Shown here piece after piece: positions 22,601 through 31,030 of a stretch of 64,000 nucleotides of DNA; position 1 is the stretch's first letter, and the number at the start of each line of letters is the position of its first letter. A model generated the notes under the pieces. The model ran no database searches and had not been told where the DNA came from. It saw only the letters and a list, made by a program, of their open reading frames with translations. Source of the stretch: Sphingomonas sp. CL5.1 (GTDB taxonomy: Bacteria > Pseudomonadota > Alphaproteobacteria > Sphingomonadales > Sphingomonadaceae); contig NZ_CP050137.1 in NCBI RefSeq assembly GCF_013344685.1, positions 1,306,001 to 1,370,000 on the forward strand, read 5' to 3'. Position numbers and translations under genes: made by a program.

Positions 22601-24316
22601 ATGATCAAGAGGGCAGGGATCGTCCGTTCCGCGCTGCTTTTCGGCGTGGCGTCACTGGGGCTGGGCGTGCCGGCGCATCTTCCGGCCCAGTCGGCGGAAA
22701 AGGCTCCGCACCCGGCGGCGGACCCTGCCCTCCCCAGCTTGCGCGGAACCTCGCTGGGGTCGGCGACGGCAGCCCCGGCGCGACAGCCGGGCGAGGGAGC
22801 CGGCCCGTTCCGCCGGCTCGTCATCCGCGGCGTCACGCTGATCGACGGATCGGGCGCGCCGCCGCGCGGGCCGGTCGATATCGTGATCGAGGGCAACCGT
22901 ATCGCGGACATCAAGGCGGCCGGCACGCCGGGCCTGCCCCCGAAGCCGGATCGCGCGCCGCGCGATTTCGATCAGGAGATCGACGCCACCGGCATGTACG
23001 CGCTGCCTGGCTTCGTCGACATGCATGTCCACGGCTCGACCAACGACAAGGCGCCGAACCTCAGCTATTCGTACAAATTGTGGCTGGCGCACGGCGTGAC
23101 GACGGTTCGCGGCGTCGATCTCGCGCCGTTCGAGCTTTCGCTCAGCGAGCGCGCGCGTTCGGCGCGCAACGAGATCGTCGCGCCGCGCATCTTCGCCTAT
23201 CAGCGGCCGGGGGAAGGGGCCGGCTGGACCAGCGGCCGGGTCAATACGCCCGAGAAGGCCCGCGCCTGGGTGCAATGGGCGGCGAAGCAGGGCATCGACG
23301 GCATCAAGCTGACCGACAGCGAGGACCAGACGCCGGAAGTGATGTCCGCGATCCTCGACGAGGCGAAGAAGCAGAAGCTCGGCACCGTCGCCCACCTGTC
23401 GCAGATCGGCGTCGGCCGCTTCAATGCCGAGCAGGCGGGGGACGCCGGGCTGGGCACCGTCACCCACTTCTACGGCCATTTCGAATCGCTGCTGAAGAAC
23501 GGGCCGGTCCAGAACTGGCGGCCCGATTACAATTACGCCAACGAGCAGGATCGCTTCGGCGACGTCGCGAACCTCGACGTGGAGAGCTTCGGGCTGGAAT
23601 CGCCCGAATGGTGGGCGTATCTCAAGCATCAGAAGGAGAATAACGTCACCTTCGACCCGACGATGACGATCTATGTCGCCGGCCGGGACCTGATGCACTC
23701 CCGCAACGCCGACTGGCACGACAAATACACGATGCCGCAGCTTTGGGGCTTCTTCCAGTCGTCGCGCGAGAATCACGGATCGTATTTCTACGACTGGACG
23801 CTGGCGACGGAGATCAAGTGGCGCAACTTCTACAAGAAGTTCATGGCGCTCATCAACGATTACAAGAATATCGGCGGCCGCGTGACGACCGGTTCGGATT
23901 CCGGCTTCATCTTCGAACCTTACGGCTTCGGCTATATCCAGGAGCTGGAACTGTTGCAGGAAGCCGGCTTCAACCCCTCGCAGGTGGTGCGGGCGGCGAC
24001 GCTGAACGGCGCGCTGACGCTCTACGAGCCGAAGGGCGAGCCGGTGCCGCCGATCGGCACGGTGCGGGTCGGCAAGCTGGCGGATCTGGTGCTCGTCAGG
24101 GAGAACCCGCTCCAGAACTTCAAGACGCTCTACGGGACCGGGGCGTTGCGGCTCAACGAGAAGACCCAGAAGCTCGAGCGGGTCGGCGGGGTCAGCTACA
24201 CGATCAAGGACGGCGTGGTCTATGACGCCAGGAAGCTGCTCGCCGACGTGGCCGAGATGGTGAAGGCGGAAAAGCGCCGCCTCGGCATGCCCGAGGAAGG
24301 GCTGCCCCATCCCTGA
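22601..24316 (+). CDS. Exported metal-dependent amidohydrolase (first paralog)
   Basis: The 571-residue protein has a signal peptide (RSALLFGVASLGLGVPAHLPAQS) and an amidohydrolase TIM barrel. Metal ligands visible are H142 and H144 (DMHVHGS), GIKLTD with a candidate bridging Lys, the histidines in TVAHLSQ and TVTHFYGHF, and the Asp in TTGSDSGF. The closing beta-sandwich segment is GKLADLVLVRENPL. The family hydrolyses amide, ester or cyclic-amide bonds in the imidazolonepropionase/prolidase-like branch. It follows the TonB receptor by 51 bases and precedes a paralog by 51 bases. GGGAGAGGAT gives a clear ribosome site. Periplasmic processing of an imported amide is inferred. Confidence 0.9.
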   Translation: MIKRAGIVRSALLFGVASLGLGVPAHLPAQSAEKAPHPAADPALPSLRGTSLGSATAAPARQPGEGAGPFRRLVIRGVTLIDGSGAPPRGPVDIVIEGNRIADIKAAGTPGLPPKPDRAPRDFDQEIDATGMYALPGFVDMHVHGSTNDKAPNLSYSYKLWLAHGVTTVRGVDLAPFELSLSERARSARNEIVAPRIFAYQRPGEGAGWTSGRVNTPEKARAWVQWAAKQGIDGIKLTDSEDQTPEVMSAILDEAKKQKLGTVAHLSQIGVGRFNAEQAGDAGLGTVTHFYGHFESLLKNGPVQNWRPDYNYANEQDRFGDVANLDVESFGLESPEWWAYLKHQKENNVTFDPTMTIYVAGRDLMHSRNADWHDKYTMPQLWGFFQSSRENHGSYFYDWTLATEIKWRNFYKKFMALINDYKNIGGRVTTGSDSGFIFEPYGFGYIQELELLQEAGFNPSQVVRAATLNGALTLYEPKGEPVPPIGTVRVGKLADLVLVRENPLQNFKTLYGTGALRLNEKTQKLERVGGVSYTIKDGVVYDARKLLADVAEMVKAEKRRLGMPEEGLPHP

Positions 24317-24367
24317 CGCGCGTCGCCCGCGAAAGGACTTTCCCGAACTCCGGCAAGGAAGCAGGAC

Positions 24368-26059
24368 ATGAAAAGATTACTTCTCTCGACGGTGGCGCTG
24401 ATCGCCGGCCTCGGCGCGTTCGGCGGCGCGGGAATCGCGCAGGACCATGACGATTGGGTGCCGGGCGGCGCGACCGGCGCGAATCCGGGGCCGGCGGGGC
24501 ATTATGTCCCGGCGCCGGCGCGCACCTCGGCGGAAAGCAAGGGGCCGTTCCGCAAGCTGGTGATCCGCGGCGCCACGCTGATCGACGGCACCGGCGCGCC
24601 GCCGCGCGGGCCGATGGATATCGTGATCGAGGGCAATCGCATCACCGCCGTCACCCAGGCCGGCTGGCCCGGCCTGCCGATGAAGCAGCAGCGCGAGCCG
24701 CGCGACGCCGATTACGAGCTGGACGCGACCGGCATGTATGTGCTGCCCGGCTTCGTCGACACGCACACGCACCTGCCGGCATCCGACAAGGCGCCGGACA
24801 TCAGCTATGCCTACAAGCTGTGGCTCGCGCATGGCGTCACCACGGTGCGCGGCGTGCCGCTCGCGCCGCCCGATCTCGCCAGCTCCGAGAAGAACCGTTC
24901 GGCGGCGAACGAGACCGCGGCGCCGCGCATCTTCAACTACCAGACGCTCGGCGCGGGCTGGACCGGGGGCGCGATCGATTCCACCGACAAGGCGCGCGCC
25001 TGGGTGCGCTGGGCGGCGACGCACAACATCGACGGAATCAAGTTCTTCAACCGCCCGGAGGAGACGCCCGCGATCATCGCCGCCGCGATCGACGAGGCGC
25101 ACAAGAACAAGATGGGCACGCTCGCCCATCTGTCGCAGACCGGGGTCGCCAATTTCAACGCGCGCGACGCGGGCGACGCGCATCTCGACACGGTGACGCA
25201 TTATTACGGGCACCACGAGGCGCTGCTGAAGGATCACACGATCCAGAACTTCCCGCTCGATTACAATTACAACAACGAGCAGAACCGCTTCGGCGACATC
25301 GCCGAAATCTGGGATGAGGTCTACACGCCGGAATCGCCGGAGTGGATGGAGTATCTCCATCACCAGAAGGACAATAACGTCATCTTCAATCCGACGTTCA
25401 ACATCTATGCCGCCTCGCGCGACCTGATGCGGGCGCGCAACGCGGACTGGAACAACACGTACGTCACTCCGCAGCTCTGGAACTATTTCCAGTCGACGCG
25501 TGACAACCACGGCTCCTATTTCTACGACTGGACGACCGAGAACGAGTTCGCCTGGAAGCGGTTCTATTCGAACTTCTTCAAGCTGATGAACGATTACAAG
25601 AACATGGGCGGCCGCGTGACGGTGGGTACCGATTCGGGCTTCATCTTCAAGACCTACGGCTTCGCTTATGTCGAGGAGCTGGAGCTGTTCCGCGAGGCGG
25701 GCTTCACCCCGCTGGAGATCGTGCGCTCGGCGACGATGTGGAGCGCGGACGAGCTGTGGCGGCAGAAGGGCGTGCCCGCGCCCGTCGGCGTCGTCCGGCC
25801 GGGGATGCTGGCCGATCTCGTGATCGTGAAGGAAAATCCGCTCGCCAACCTCAAGACGCTTTACGGCACCGGCCACCTGCGGCTGAATCCGGCGACCAAC
25901 AAGCAGGAACTGGTCGGCGGGGTCAGCTACACCGTGAAGGACGGCATCATCTTCGACGCGAAGAAGCTGCTGGCCGAGGTGGCCGACATGGTGGCGTCGG
26001 AGAAGGCGCGTCTCGGCCAGGCCGGCGCGCCGCCGGCCAATCCCGGCACCGGCCAGTAA
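24368..26059 (+). CDS. Exported metal-dependent amidohydrolase (second paralog)
   Basis: The 563-residue protein aligns along its length with the preceding gene: both share RGATLIDG/RGVTLIDG, GPMDIVIEGNRI, LPGFVD, YKLWLAHGVTTVRGV, HLSQTGV, and a common GGVSYTVKDG ending. Metal ligands include H133 and H135 (DTHTHLP), the His residues of LAHLSQ and TVTHYYGHH, and the Asp of VGTDSGF. A signal peptide is present (LLSTVALIAGLGAFGGAG). Differences cluster in surface loops and the N-terminal linker, so the two enzymes may accept related but different substrates, or form a hetero-oligomer. It ends before a strong double hairpin. Confidence 0.9.
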   Translation: MKRLLLSTVALIAGLGAFGGAGIAQDHDDWVPGGATGANPGPAGHYVPAPARTSAESKGPFRKLVIRGATLIDGTGAPPRGPMDIVIEGNRITAVTQAGWPGLPMKQQREPRDADYELDATGMYVLPGFVDTHTHLPASDKAPDISYAYKLWLAHGVTTVRGVPLAPPDLASSEKNRSAANETAAPRIFNYQTLGAGWTGGAIDSTDKARAWVRWAATHNIDGIKFFNRPEETPAIIAAAIDEAHKNKMGTLAHLSQTGVANFNARDAGDAHLDTVTHYYGHHEALLKDHTIQNFPLDYNYNNEQNRFGDIAEIWDEVYTPESPEWMEYLHHQKDNNVIFNPTFNIYAASRDLMRARNADWNNTYVTPQLWNYFQSTRDNHGSYFYDWTTENEFAWKRFYSNFFKLMNDYKNMGGRVTVGTDSGFIFKTYGFAYVEELELFREAGFTPLEIVRSATMWSADELWRQKGVPAPVGVVRPGMLADLVIVKENPLANLKTLYGTGHLRLNPATNKQELVGGVSYTVKDGIIFDAKKLLAEVADMVASEKARLGQAGAPPANPGTGQ

Positions 26060-26068
26060 CGGGAAGTT

Positions 26069-26094
26069 CGCCGCCGCGCATCGTCGCGGCGGCG
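26069..26094. terminator. Hairpin after the amidohydrolase operon
   Basis: A perfect 10-bp GC stem (CGCCGCCGCG / CGCGGCGGCG) with a CATCGT loop starts ten bases after the second amidohydrolase stop. There is no T-tract, so it may act as a 3' RNA-stabilising hairpin or together with the next hairpin. Confidence 0.6.
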
Positions 26095-26096
26095 GC

Positions 26097-26138
26097 ATCG
26101 GGCGCGGCGCGGGGGCGCATCCCCACGCCGCGCCCGAT
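26097..26138. terminator. Second, longer hairpin between convergent genes
   Basis: A perfect 13-bp stem (26097-26109 with 26126-26138) encloses a 16-base loop that can itself form a GGGG/CCCC stem. It lies between the amidohydrolase and Lrp genes, which converge, so it probably insulates both. No T-run follows on either strand. Confidence 0.6.
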
Positions 26139-26151
26139 ATCCGGCGATCGA

Positions 26152-26607
26152 TCAGATCGGCAGCTCGGTCAGGTTCTTCACTTCCTCCATCACCGCATAG
26201 GTGCGCGTTTCGCGGACGCCCGGCATGCTGACGAGCGAATCCGCGAGGAAGGCGCGATAGGCGACCATGTCCTTCACGCGGACCTTCAGCAGATAATCGA
26301 AGCCGCCTGCCACCATATGGCATTCGAGGATCTCGGGCATCAGCCGCACTTCCTCGGCGAACTGGACGAAGACGTCGCCGGTGGTGCGGTCCAGCAGCAC
26401 CTCGATGAAGATCAGCAGCGCGCAATCCAGCTTCACCGGATCGAGCCGCGCGACGATATCCATGACATAGCCCTGCTCGCGCAGCTTCCGCAGCCGGTCG
26501 AAACAGGCGGAGGGAGAAAGGCCGCAGCGATTGGCCAGCTCCTGGTTGGTTATTCGGCCATCTTTCTGGATCGTCCTCAGAATCTTTCGATCGATCTCGC
26601 TGAGCAT
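26152..26607 (-). CDS. Lrp/AsnC family transcriptional regulator
   Basis: The 151-residue protein is full length for the family. Its N-terminal helix-turn-helix (DRKILRTIQKDGRITNQELA, then GLSPSACFDRLRKL) is followed by a RAM/AsnC ligand-binding domain (about 65-145) containing MPEILECHMVAGGFDYLLKV. These proteins respond to amino acids or related molecules. GGGGGAG precedes the ATG. It converges on the TonB receptor-amidohydrolase genes and is divergent from hemN; it may control the former. The 135-base divergent gap also carries the hemN FNR-type box. Confidence 0.92.
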   Translation of the reverse strand: MLSEIDRKILRTIQKDGRITNQELANRCGLSPSACFDRLRKLREQGYVMDIVARLDPVKLDCALLIFIEVLLDRTTGDVFVQFAEEVRLMPEILECHMVAGGFDYLLKVRVKDMVAYRAFLADSLVSMPGVRETRTYAVMEEVKNLTELPI

Positions 26608-26694
26608 CCCGAACTCCCCCGGTCATTATCGAATTTGCCCGAAGAATATTCACCAACCCGGCCCGATCGCCAAGAGCCGATCGCGGGGCGTGGC

Positions 26695-26708
26695 TTGACG
26701 GCCGTCAA
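26695..26708 (+). promoter_or_regulatory. FNR/FixK-type box before hemN
   Basis: TTGAC-GGCC-GTCAA is a perfect 14-bp palindrome matching the Crp/FNR-family pattern TTGAY-N4-RTCAA. Its centre (26701.5) is 41.5 bases from the hemN ATG. Oxygen-independent coproporphyrinogen oxidase genes are classic FNR or FixK targets, which supports the call. Confidence 0.8.
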
Positions 26709-26742
26709 ACCTGTGTCGCGCGGCGCGGCGTAGCGGCGGGGC

Positions 26743-28062
26743 ATGTGGACCTACCATCCCGAGCTGCTCGCGACGCCGGTGCCGCGCTATACCAGCTTTC
26801 CCACCGCCGCGGAGTTCGGCGACATGGACGCGCGCGGCATGGAGGAGGCGCTGACGGGCGTCGCGCCCGATGCGGCGCTGTCGCTCTATCTCCACATTCC
26901 CTATTGCCATGAGATCTGCTGGTATTGCGGCTGCAACACCGGCGCGGCCAACCGCACGGCGCGCGTCACCGCCTATCTCCAGCGGCTCGGCGAGGAGGTG
27001 GAGCTGGTCGCGCGGCGGCTCGGCGGGCGTGGGCGGATCGGGCGGATCGCGTTCGGCGGGGGCAGCCCCAACGCGCTCGCGCCGGCGCAGTTCGCCGCCC
27101 TGCTCGAAAAGGTCCGCGCCGCTTTCGCCTGCCCCGACGCCTCCGTCTCGGTCGAGCTCGATCCGCGCCGCTTCGAGCCGGAATGGGACGCGGTGTTCGC
27201 CGCCGCGCGGGTCGAGCGCGCGAGCCTCGGCGTGCAGACCTTCTCCCCCGCGTTGCAGGCGGCGATCGGCCGCGTCCAGCCGGCCGGGGTGATCGCGGGC
27301 GTCACCGCGCGGCTGCGCGCGGCGGGGGTGCGCTCGCTCAACTTCGACCTGATGTACGGTCTGCCGGGGCAGGATGTCGCGCTGCTCGTCGACACGATCG
27401 ACACCGCGCTGGCGATGGCGCCGGACCGGCTGGCGGTGTTCGGCTATGCGCATGTGCCGCATCTCATCCCCCGCCAGCGGCGGATCGACGCGACCGCCTT
27501 GCCCGACGCGGCGCTGCGCTTCCGTCAGGCGGAAGCGGCGCACGCGCGGCTGGTCGACGCCGGGTGGCAGCCGGTCGGCTTCGACCATTTCGCGCGGGCG
27601 CACGACGATCTGGCGGTCGCCGCGCGACGCGGCACGCTGCGGCGCAACTTCCAGGGCTTCACCGACGATCCGGCCGAGGTGCTGATCGGGCTGGGCGTGT
27701 CCGCGATCAGCATGTTCCCCGATGCGCTGATCCAGAACGAGAAGAACGCCGGCCGCTATCACCTGCGCATCGCCAACGGGAAACTCGCGGCGGCGCGCGG
27801 CATCCGGCGCGGGGCGGCGGATCGCAGGCGCGGCGCGGCGATCGAGCAATTGCTGTGCCGGGGCAGCGCCGATCTCGCCGCGCTGCCGGACCTCGCCATG
27901 GTGCGCGCGCGGCTGGAGCCGTTCGCGGCGCGCGGCCTGATCGGCTGGAGCGGCGCGTGCGTCACGCTGATGCCGGACGCGACGCCCTATGCCCGCGCGA
28001 TCGCGGCGACGATCGATCCTTATCGCCAGCACAGCGCGACGCGGTTCAGCAGTGCGGTATAG
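26743..28062 (+). CDS. hemN: Oxygen-independent coproporphyrinogen III oxidase
   Basis: The 439-residue radical-SAM enzyme has the cluster motif C55-x3-C59-x2-C62-x-C64 (CHEICWYCGC), followed by FGGGSPN, SVELDPR, LGVQTFSP and NFDLMYGLPGQ, all typical of HemN. It converts coproporphyrinogen III to protoporphyrinogen IX without oxygen in the cytoplasm. An FNR-type box lies directly upstream and the cbb3 oxidase genes follow, so it supplies heme for the high-affinity oxidase at low oxygen. GGCGGGG precedes the ATG but the ribosome site is modest. The C-terminal HemN domain is present; the last residues overlap the start of the next small gene. Confidence 0.93.
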   Translation: MWTYHPELLATPVPRYTSFPTAAEFGDMDARGMEEALTGVAPDAALSLYLHIPYCHEICWYCGCNTGAANRTARVTAYLQRLGEEVELVARRLGGRGRIGRIAFGGGSPNALAPAQFAALLEKVRAAFACPDASVSVELDPRRFEPEWDAVFAAARVERASLGVQTFSPALQAAIGRVQPAGVIAGVTARLRAAGVRSLNFDLMYGLPGQDVALLVDTIDTALAMAPDRLAVFGYAHVPHLIPRQRRIDATALPDAALRFRQAEAAHARLVDAGWQPVGFDHFARAHDDLAVAARRGTLRRNFQGFTDDPAEVLIGLGVSAISMFPDALIQNEKNAGRYHLRIANGKLAAARGIRRGAADRRRGAAIEQLLCRGSADLAALPDLAMVRARLEPFAARGLIGWSGACVTLMPDATPYARAIAATIDPYRQHSATRFSSAV

Positions 28063-28306
28063 CCGCCCGGTCCTCGCGCTGGCGGTCGGCGCGGCGGGCG
28101 GGCTGGCGACCGCGCCGCTCCACGCCGCGCGGCCGGAGGGGATCGCGATCGGCGTCTGCGGCCATCCCGGCCTCACGCTGCGCATCCCGCTCGCGCCGGG
28201 CAGGGCGCCGGCGCGCGACGAGGGGGCGTGGGGATGCCACGGCTGCGACCTGCGCAAGCGCCCGGCAGACGGCATCTGCGGTTGTGACGGCGATGCGGGC
28301 GAGTGA
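28052..28306 (+). CDS. Small cysteine-rich exported protein
   Basis: An 84-residue product is predicted from a GTG that overlaps the hemN stop by eleven bases, a coupling arrangement like that of the downstream cco genes. The first 27 residues form a signal peptide (RPVLALAVGAAGGLATAPLHA). The mature ~57 residues carry five cysteines, in VCGHPG, GCHGC and CGC contexts, with two nearby histidines, suggesting metal or heme-related binding. I do not recognise the family. Position between hemN and ccoN hints at a role in cbb3 oxidase assembly or copper handling, which is inference. Confidence 0.55.
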   Translation: MRYSRPVLALAVGAAGGLATAPLHAARPEGIAIGVCGHPGLTLRIPLAPGRAPARDEGAWGCHGCDLRKRPADGICGCDGDAGE

Positions 28307-28318
28307 GCCGCGGGGCTT

Positions 28319-28332
28319 TTGACACGGATCAA
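28319..28332 (+). promoter_or_regulatory. FNR/FixK-type box before ccoN
   Basis: TTGAC-ACGG-ATCAA fits TTGAY-N4-RTCAA with one asymmetric base. Its centre is about 150 bases upstream of the ccoN ATG, leaving room for a promoter and a long leader. Control of ccoNOQP by FNR/FixK proteins is well established in alphaproteobacteria. Confidence 0.8.
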
Positions 28333-28414
28333 GGCGGCGCCCCGTTTCGCGCCGCAACACGGACCTGCCGGGCGCCGGGGGGCGTCAGGCACCTTTCTGG
28401 AATACCGGAAGGGC

Positions 28415-28449
28415 GTGCGGCCGGTCGCCAAGGGGGAGATCGGCCGCAC
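28415..28449 (+). promoter_or_regulatory. Hairpin in the ccoN 5' leader
   Basis: A 12-bp stem (28415-28426 with 28438-28449, one G-T pair) closes an 11-base purine-rich loop, ending 25 bases before the ccoN ATG. ACCTTTC occurs on both sides (28391 and 28451). It lacks a T-run, so a translation or mRNA-stability role is more likely than termination. Confidence 0.5.
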
Positions 28450-28474
28450 CACCTTTCCGTAACGGGGTGAACCA

Positions 28475-30124
28475 ATGGCAAAGGATATCAGCGCGTCCGC
28501 CGGCTGGCTGTTCGTCGCGCTGCTCGCGCTGCTGGCGTCGGCGACCGCCGTCGATGGCGGCTTCGCCGTGCATATGGGGATCGCCGCCGTCGCGGCCTTC
28601 TTCGTCGCGGTGCGCGGGCTGGGGGCCGAGCCGAGGGAGGGCATGGGACCGCGCGTCTCGCCCGCCACGGCCGGTCAATATTATGACGACGTGATCCGCT
28701 GGGGCGTGATCGCCACGGTGTTCTGGGGCATCGTCGGCTTCCTCGTCGGCGTGTTCATCGCCGCCGAGCTGACCTTCCCGCAGCTCAACCTCGGCGAATA
28801 TGTCAATTTCGGGCGTATCCGGCCGCTGCACACCTCGGCGGTGATCTTCGCCTTCGGGGGCAATGCGCTGATCGCGACCAGCTTCTACGTCGCGCAGCGC
28901 ACCTGCCGCACGCGGCTGTTCTGGCCCAATCTCGCGAATTTCGTGTTCTGGGGCTATCAGATGTTCATCGTGCTGGCCGCCACCGGCTATGTCATGGGCA
29001 TCACCGAGGCGCGCGAATATGCCGAGCCGGAATGGTATGTCGACGTCTGGCTGACGATCGTCTGGGTCGCCTATCTGGTGGTGTTCGTCGGCACGCTGGT
29101 CCGCCGCTCGGAACCGCACATCTATGTCGCCAACTGGTTCTACCTCAGCTTCATCGTCACGATCGCGATGCTGCACATCGTCAACAACCTGTCGATGCCG
29201 GTCAGCATCGTCGGGTCGAAATCCTATTCCGCCTTCTCCGGCGTGCAGGATGCGCTGACGCAATGGTGGTACGGCCACAATGCGGTGGCCTTCTTCCTCA
29301 CCGTGCCGTTCCTGGCGATGATGTACTACTTCGTGCCGAAGCAGGCGGAGCGGCCGATCTACAGCTACCGCCTGTCGATCGTGCATTTCTGGTCGCTGAT
29401 CTTCCTCTACATCTGGGCCGGCCCGCACCACCTGCACTACACCGCGCTGCCGGACTGGGCGCAGACGCTCGGCATGGTCTTCTCGGTCGTGCTGTGGATG
29501 CCGAGCTGGGGCGGCATGATCAACGGGCTGATGACGCTGAACGGCGCGTGGGACAAGATCCGCACCGATCCGATCATCCGCATGATGGTGTTCGCGCTCG
29601 CCTTCTACGGCATGGCGACGTTCGAGGGGCCGATGATGTCGGTCAAGAGCGTCAACTCGCTCAGCCATTATACCAACTGGACGATCGGCCACGTCCATTC
29701 CGGCGCGCTGGGGTGGAACGGCATGATAACCTTCGCGGCGGTCTATTATCTCGCGCCGCGCCTGTGGGGACGTGAGCGGCTCTATTCGCTGCGCATGGTC
29801 AACTGGCACTTCTGGTGTGCGACGCTGGGCATCGTGCTTTACGCCTCCTCGATGTGGGTGGCGGGCATCATGCAGGGGCTGATGTGGCGCGAATACGGCG
29901 ACGACGGCTATCTGGTCTATTCGTTCGCCGAGGTCGTGGCCGCGCTCCACCCCTATTACCTGATCCGCACGCTGGGCGGCGCGCTGTTCCTGACCGGCGG
30001 GTTCCTGATGGTCTGGAACGTGTGGATGACGATCCGGGGCCGCGTGCGCGAGGAGGCGCCGATGACCACGGCCGCCTACGATCCCGCGCGCGACCATCCG
30101 CTCGTCCCCGCCCACGCTCGCTAA
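28475..30124 (+). CDS. ccoN: cbb3-type cytochrome c oxidase subunit I
   Basis: The 549-residue catalytic subunit has about fourteen membrane helices, including two in an N-terminal extension (residues 1-50). Typical segments include [15 protein letters not shown] (heme-ligand His), [13 protein letters not shown] (CuB-region His), the [15 protein letters not shown] loop with paired His, and [14 protein letters not shown]. It reduces oxygen to water at a heme b3-CuB centre and pumps protons. GGGGTGA precedes the ATG. It heads ccoNOQP-GHIS; an FNR-type box is about 150 bases upstream. Length is normal for alphaproteobacterial CcoN. Confidence 0.97.
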   Translation: MAKDISASAGWLFVALLALLASATAVDGGFAVHMGIAAVAAFFVAVRGLGAEPREGMGPRVSPATAGQYYDDVIRWGVIATVFWGIVGFLVGVFIAAELTFPQLNLGEYVNFGRIRPLHTSAVIFAFGGNALIATSFYVAQRTCRTRLFWPNLANFVFWGYQMFIVLAATGYVMGITEAREYAEPEWYVDVWLTIVWVAYLVVFVGTLVRRSEPHIYVANWFYLSFIVTIAMLHIVNNLSMPVSIVGSKSYSAFSGVQDALTQWWYGHNAVAFFLTVPFLAMMYYFVPKQAERPIYSYRLSIVHFWSLIFLYIWAGPHHLHYTALPDWAQTLGMVFSVVLWMPSWGGMINGLMTLNGAWDKIRTDPIIRMMVFALAFYGMATFEGPMMSVKSVNSLSHYTNWTIGHVHSGALGWNGMITFAAVYYLAPRLWGRERLYSLRMVNWHFWCATLGIVLYASSMWVAGIMQGLMWREYGDDGYLVYSFAEVVAALHPYYLIRTLGGALFLTGGFLMVWNVWMTIRGRVREEAPMTTAAYDPARDHPLVPAHAR

Positions 30125-30137
30125 GGAAAGGCCGGAA

Positions 30138-30872
30138 ATGGCTACCTGGGCAAATCGCCACAAGAAGATCGAACGCAACGTCACCCTGCTGGGGGCGCTG
30201 GCGCTGGCCGTCGTCGCGATCGGCGGGATCGTCGAGATCGCGCCGCTGTTCTGGATCGAATCCACCGTGAAGCACGTCGAGGGCGTGCGGCCGTACACGC
30301 CGCTCGAGCTGGCCGGGCGGAACATCTACATCCGCGAGGGCTGCTACGGCTGCCACAGCCAGATGATCCGCCCGTTCCGCGACGAGGTGGAGCGTTACGG
30401 CCACTACAGCCTCGCGGCGGAGAGCATGTACGACCATCCGTTCCAATGGGGGTCGGAGCGCACCGGGCCTGACCTCGCGCGCGTCGGCGGGCGCTATTCG
30501 GACGAATGGCACGTCCAGCATCTGAAGGACCCGCAGTCCGTGGTGCCGGAATCGATCATGCCGAAATATGCCTTCCTCGCGCGGACGAACCTCGACACCA
30601 GCCGGCTCGGCGCGGACCTCGCCGCGCTGCGCCGGGTCGGCGTGCCCTATACCGACGAGGATATCGCCAAGGCCGACGAGGACGCGCGCACGCAGGGCTT
30701 CGGGGAAGGCGACACCGCCGGCCTCGCCAAACGCTATCCCAAGGTGCAGGCGCGCGATTTCGACGGCGATCCCGGACGGATCACCGAGATGGACGCGCTG
30801 GTCGCCTATCTCCAGGGGCTGGGCACGCAGGTCGACTTCAAGTCCGCCTCCGCGCGGGAGGCGGCGAAATGA
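30138..30872 (+). CDS. ccoO: cbb3-type cytochrome c oxidase subunit II (monoheme cytochrome c)
   Basis: The 244-residue protein has one N-terminal membrane anchor (about residues 15-40) and one c-type heme site, C69-Y-G-C72-H73 (GCYGCHSQM), in a periplasmic domain. The SIMPKY segment supplies a likely axial Met. It carries electrons towards CcoN. It starts 13 bases after ccoN and its stop overlaps the ccoQ start by four bases. Length fits the family. Confidence 0.97.
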   Translation: MATWANRHKKIERNVTLLGALALAVVAIGGIVEIAPLFWIESTVKHVEGVRPYTPLELAGRNIYIREGCYGCHSQMIRPFRDEVERYGHYSLAAESMYDHPFQWGSERTGPDLARVGGRYSDEWHVQHLKDPQSVVPESIMPKYAFLARTNLDTSRLGADLAALRRVGVPYTDEDIAKADEDARTQGFGEGDTAGLAKRYPKVQARDFDGDPGRITEMDALVAYLQGLGTQVDFKSASAREAAK

Positions 30873-31030
30873 GCACCTACGACGTCATGCGCCATCTGGC
30901 CGACAGCTACGGGCTGATCATCATGGTCGGCGTGTTCGCCGTGCTGATCGGCTGGGCCTTCCTGCCGCGCAACCGCGAGGCGAACCGCCGCGCCGCCAAC
31001 AGCATCTTCGACGAGGCCGAAAATGGCTGA
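30869..31030 (+). CDS. ccoQ: cbb3-type cytochrome c oxidase subunit CcoQ
   Basis: The 53-residue protein has a single membrane helix ([17 protein letters not shown]) and the family's [17 protein letters not shown] tail. CcoQ stabilises the assembled oxidase. The ATG overlaps the ccoO stop by four bases and its end overlaps ccoP by eight. The call rests on size, motif and position. Confidence 0.93.
   Translation: MSTYDVMRHLADSYGLIIMVGVFAVLIGWAFLPRNREANRRAANSIFDEAENG

Noticed and set aside
26925-28322. 465-codon frame overlapping hemN in another phase
   Set aside because: Arg/Ala/Gly-rich shadow of hemN. The small gene at 28052 lies in a different frame and is supported by a signal peptide and stop/start overlap.
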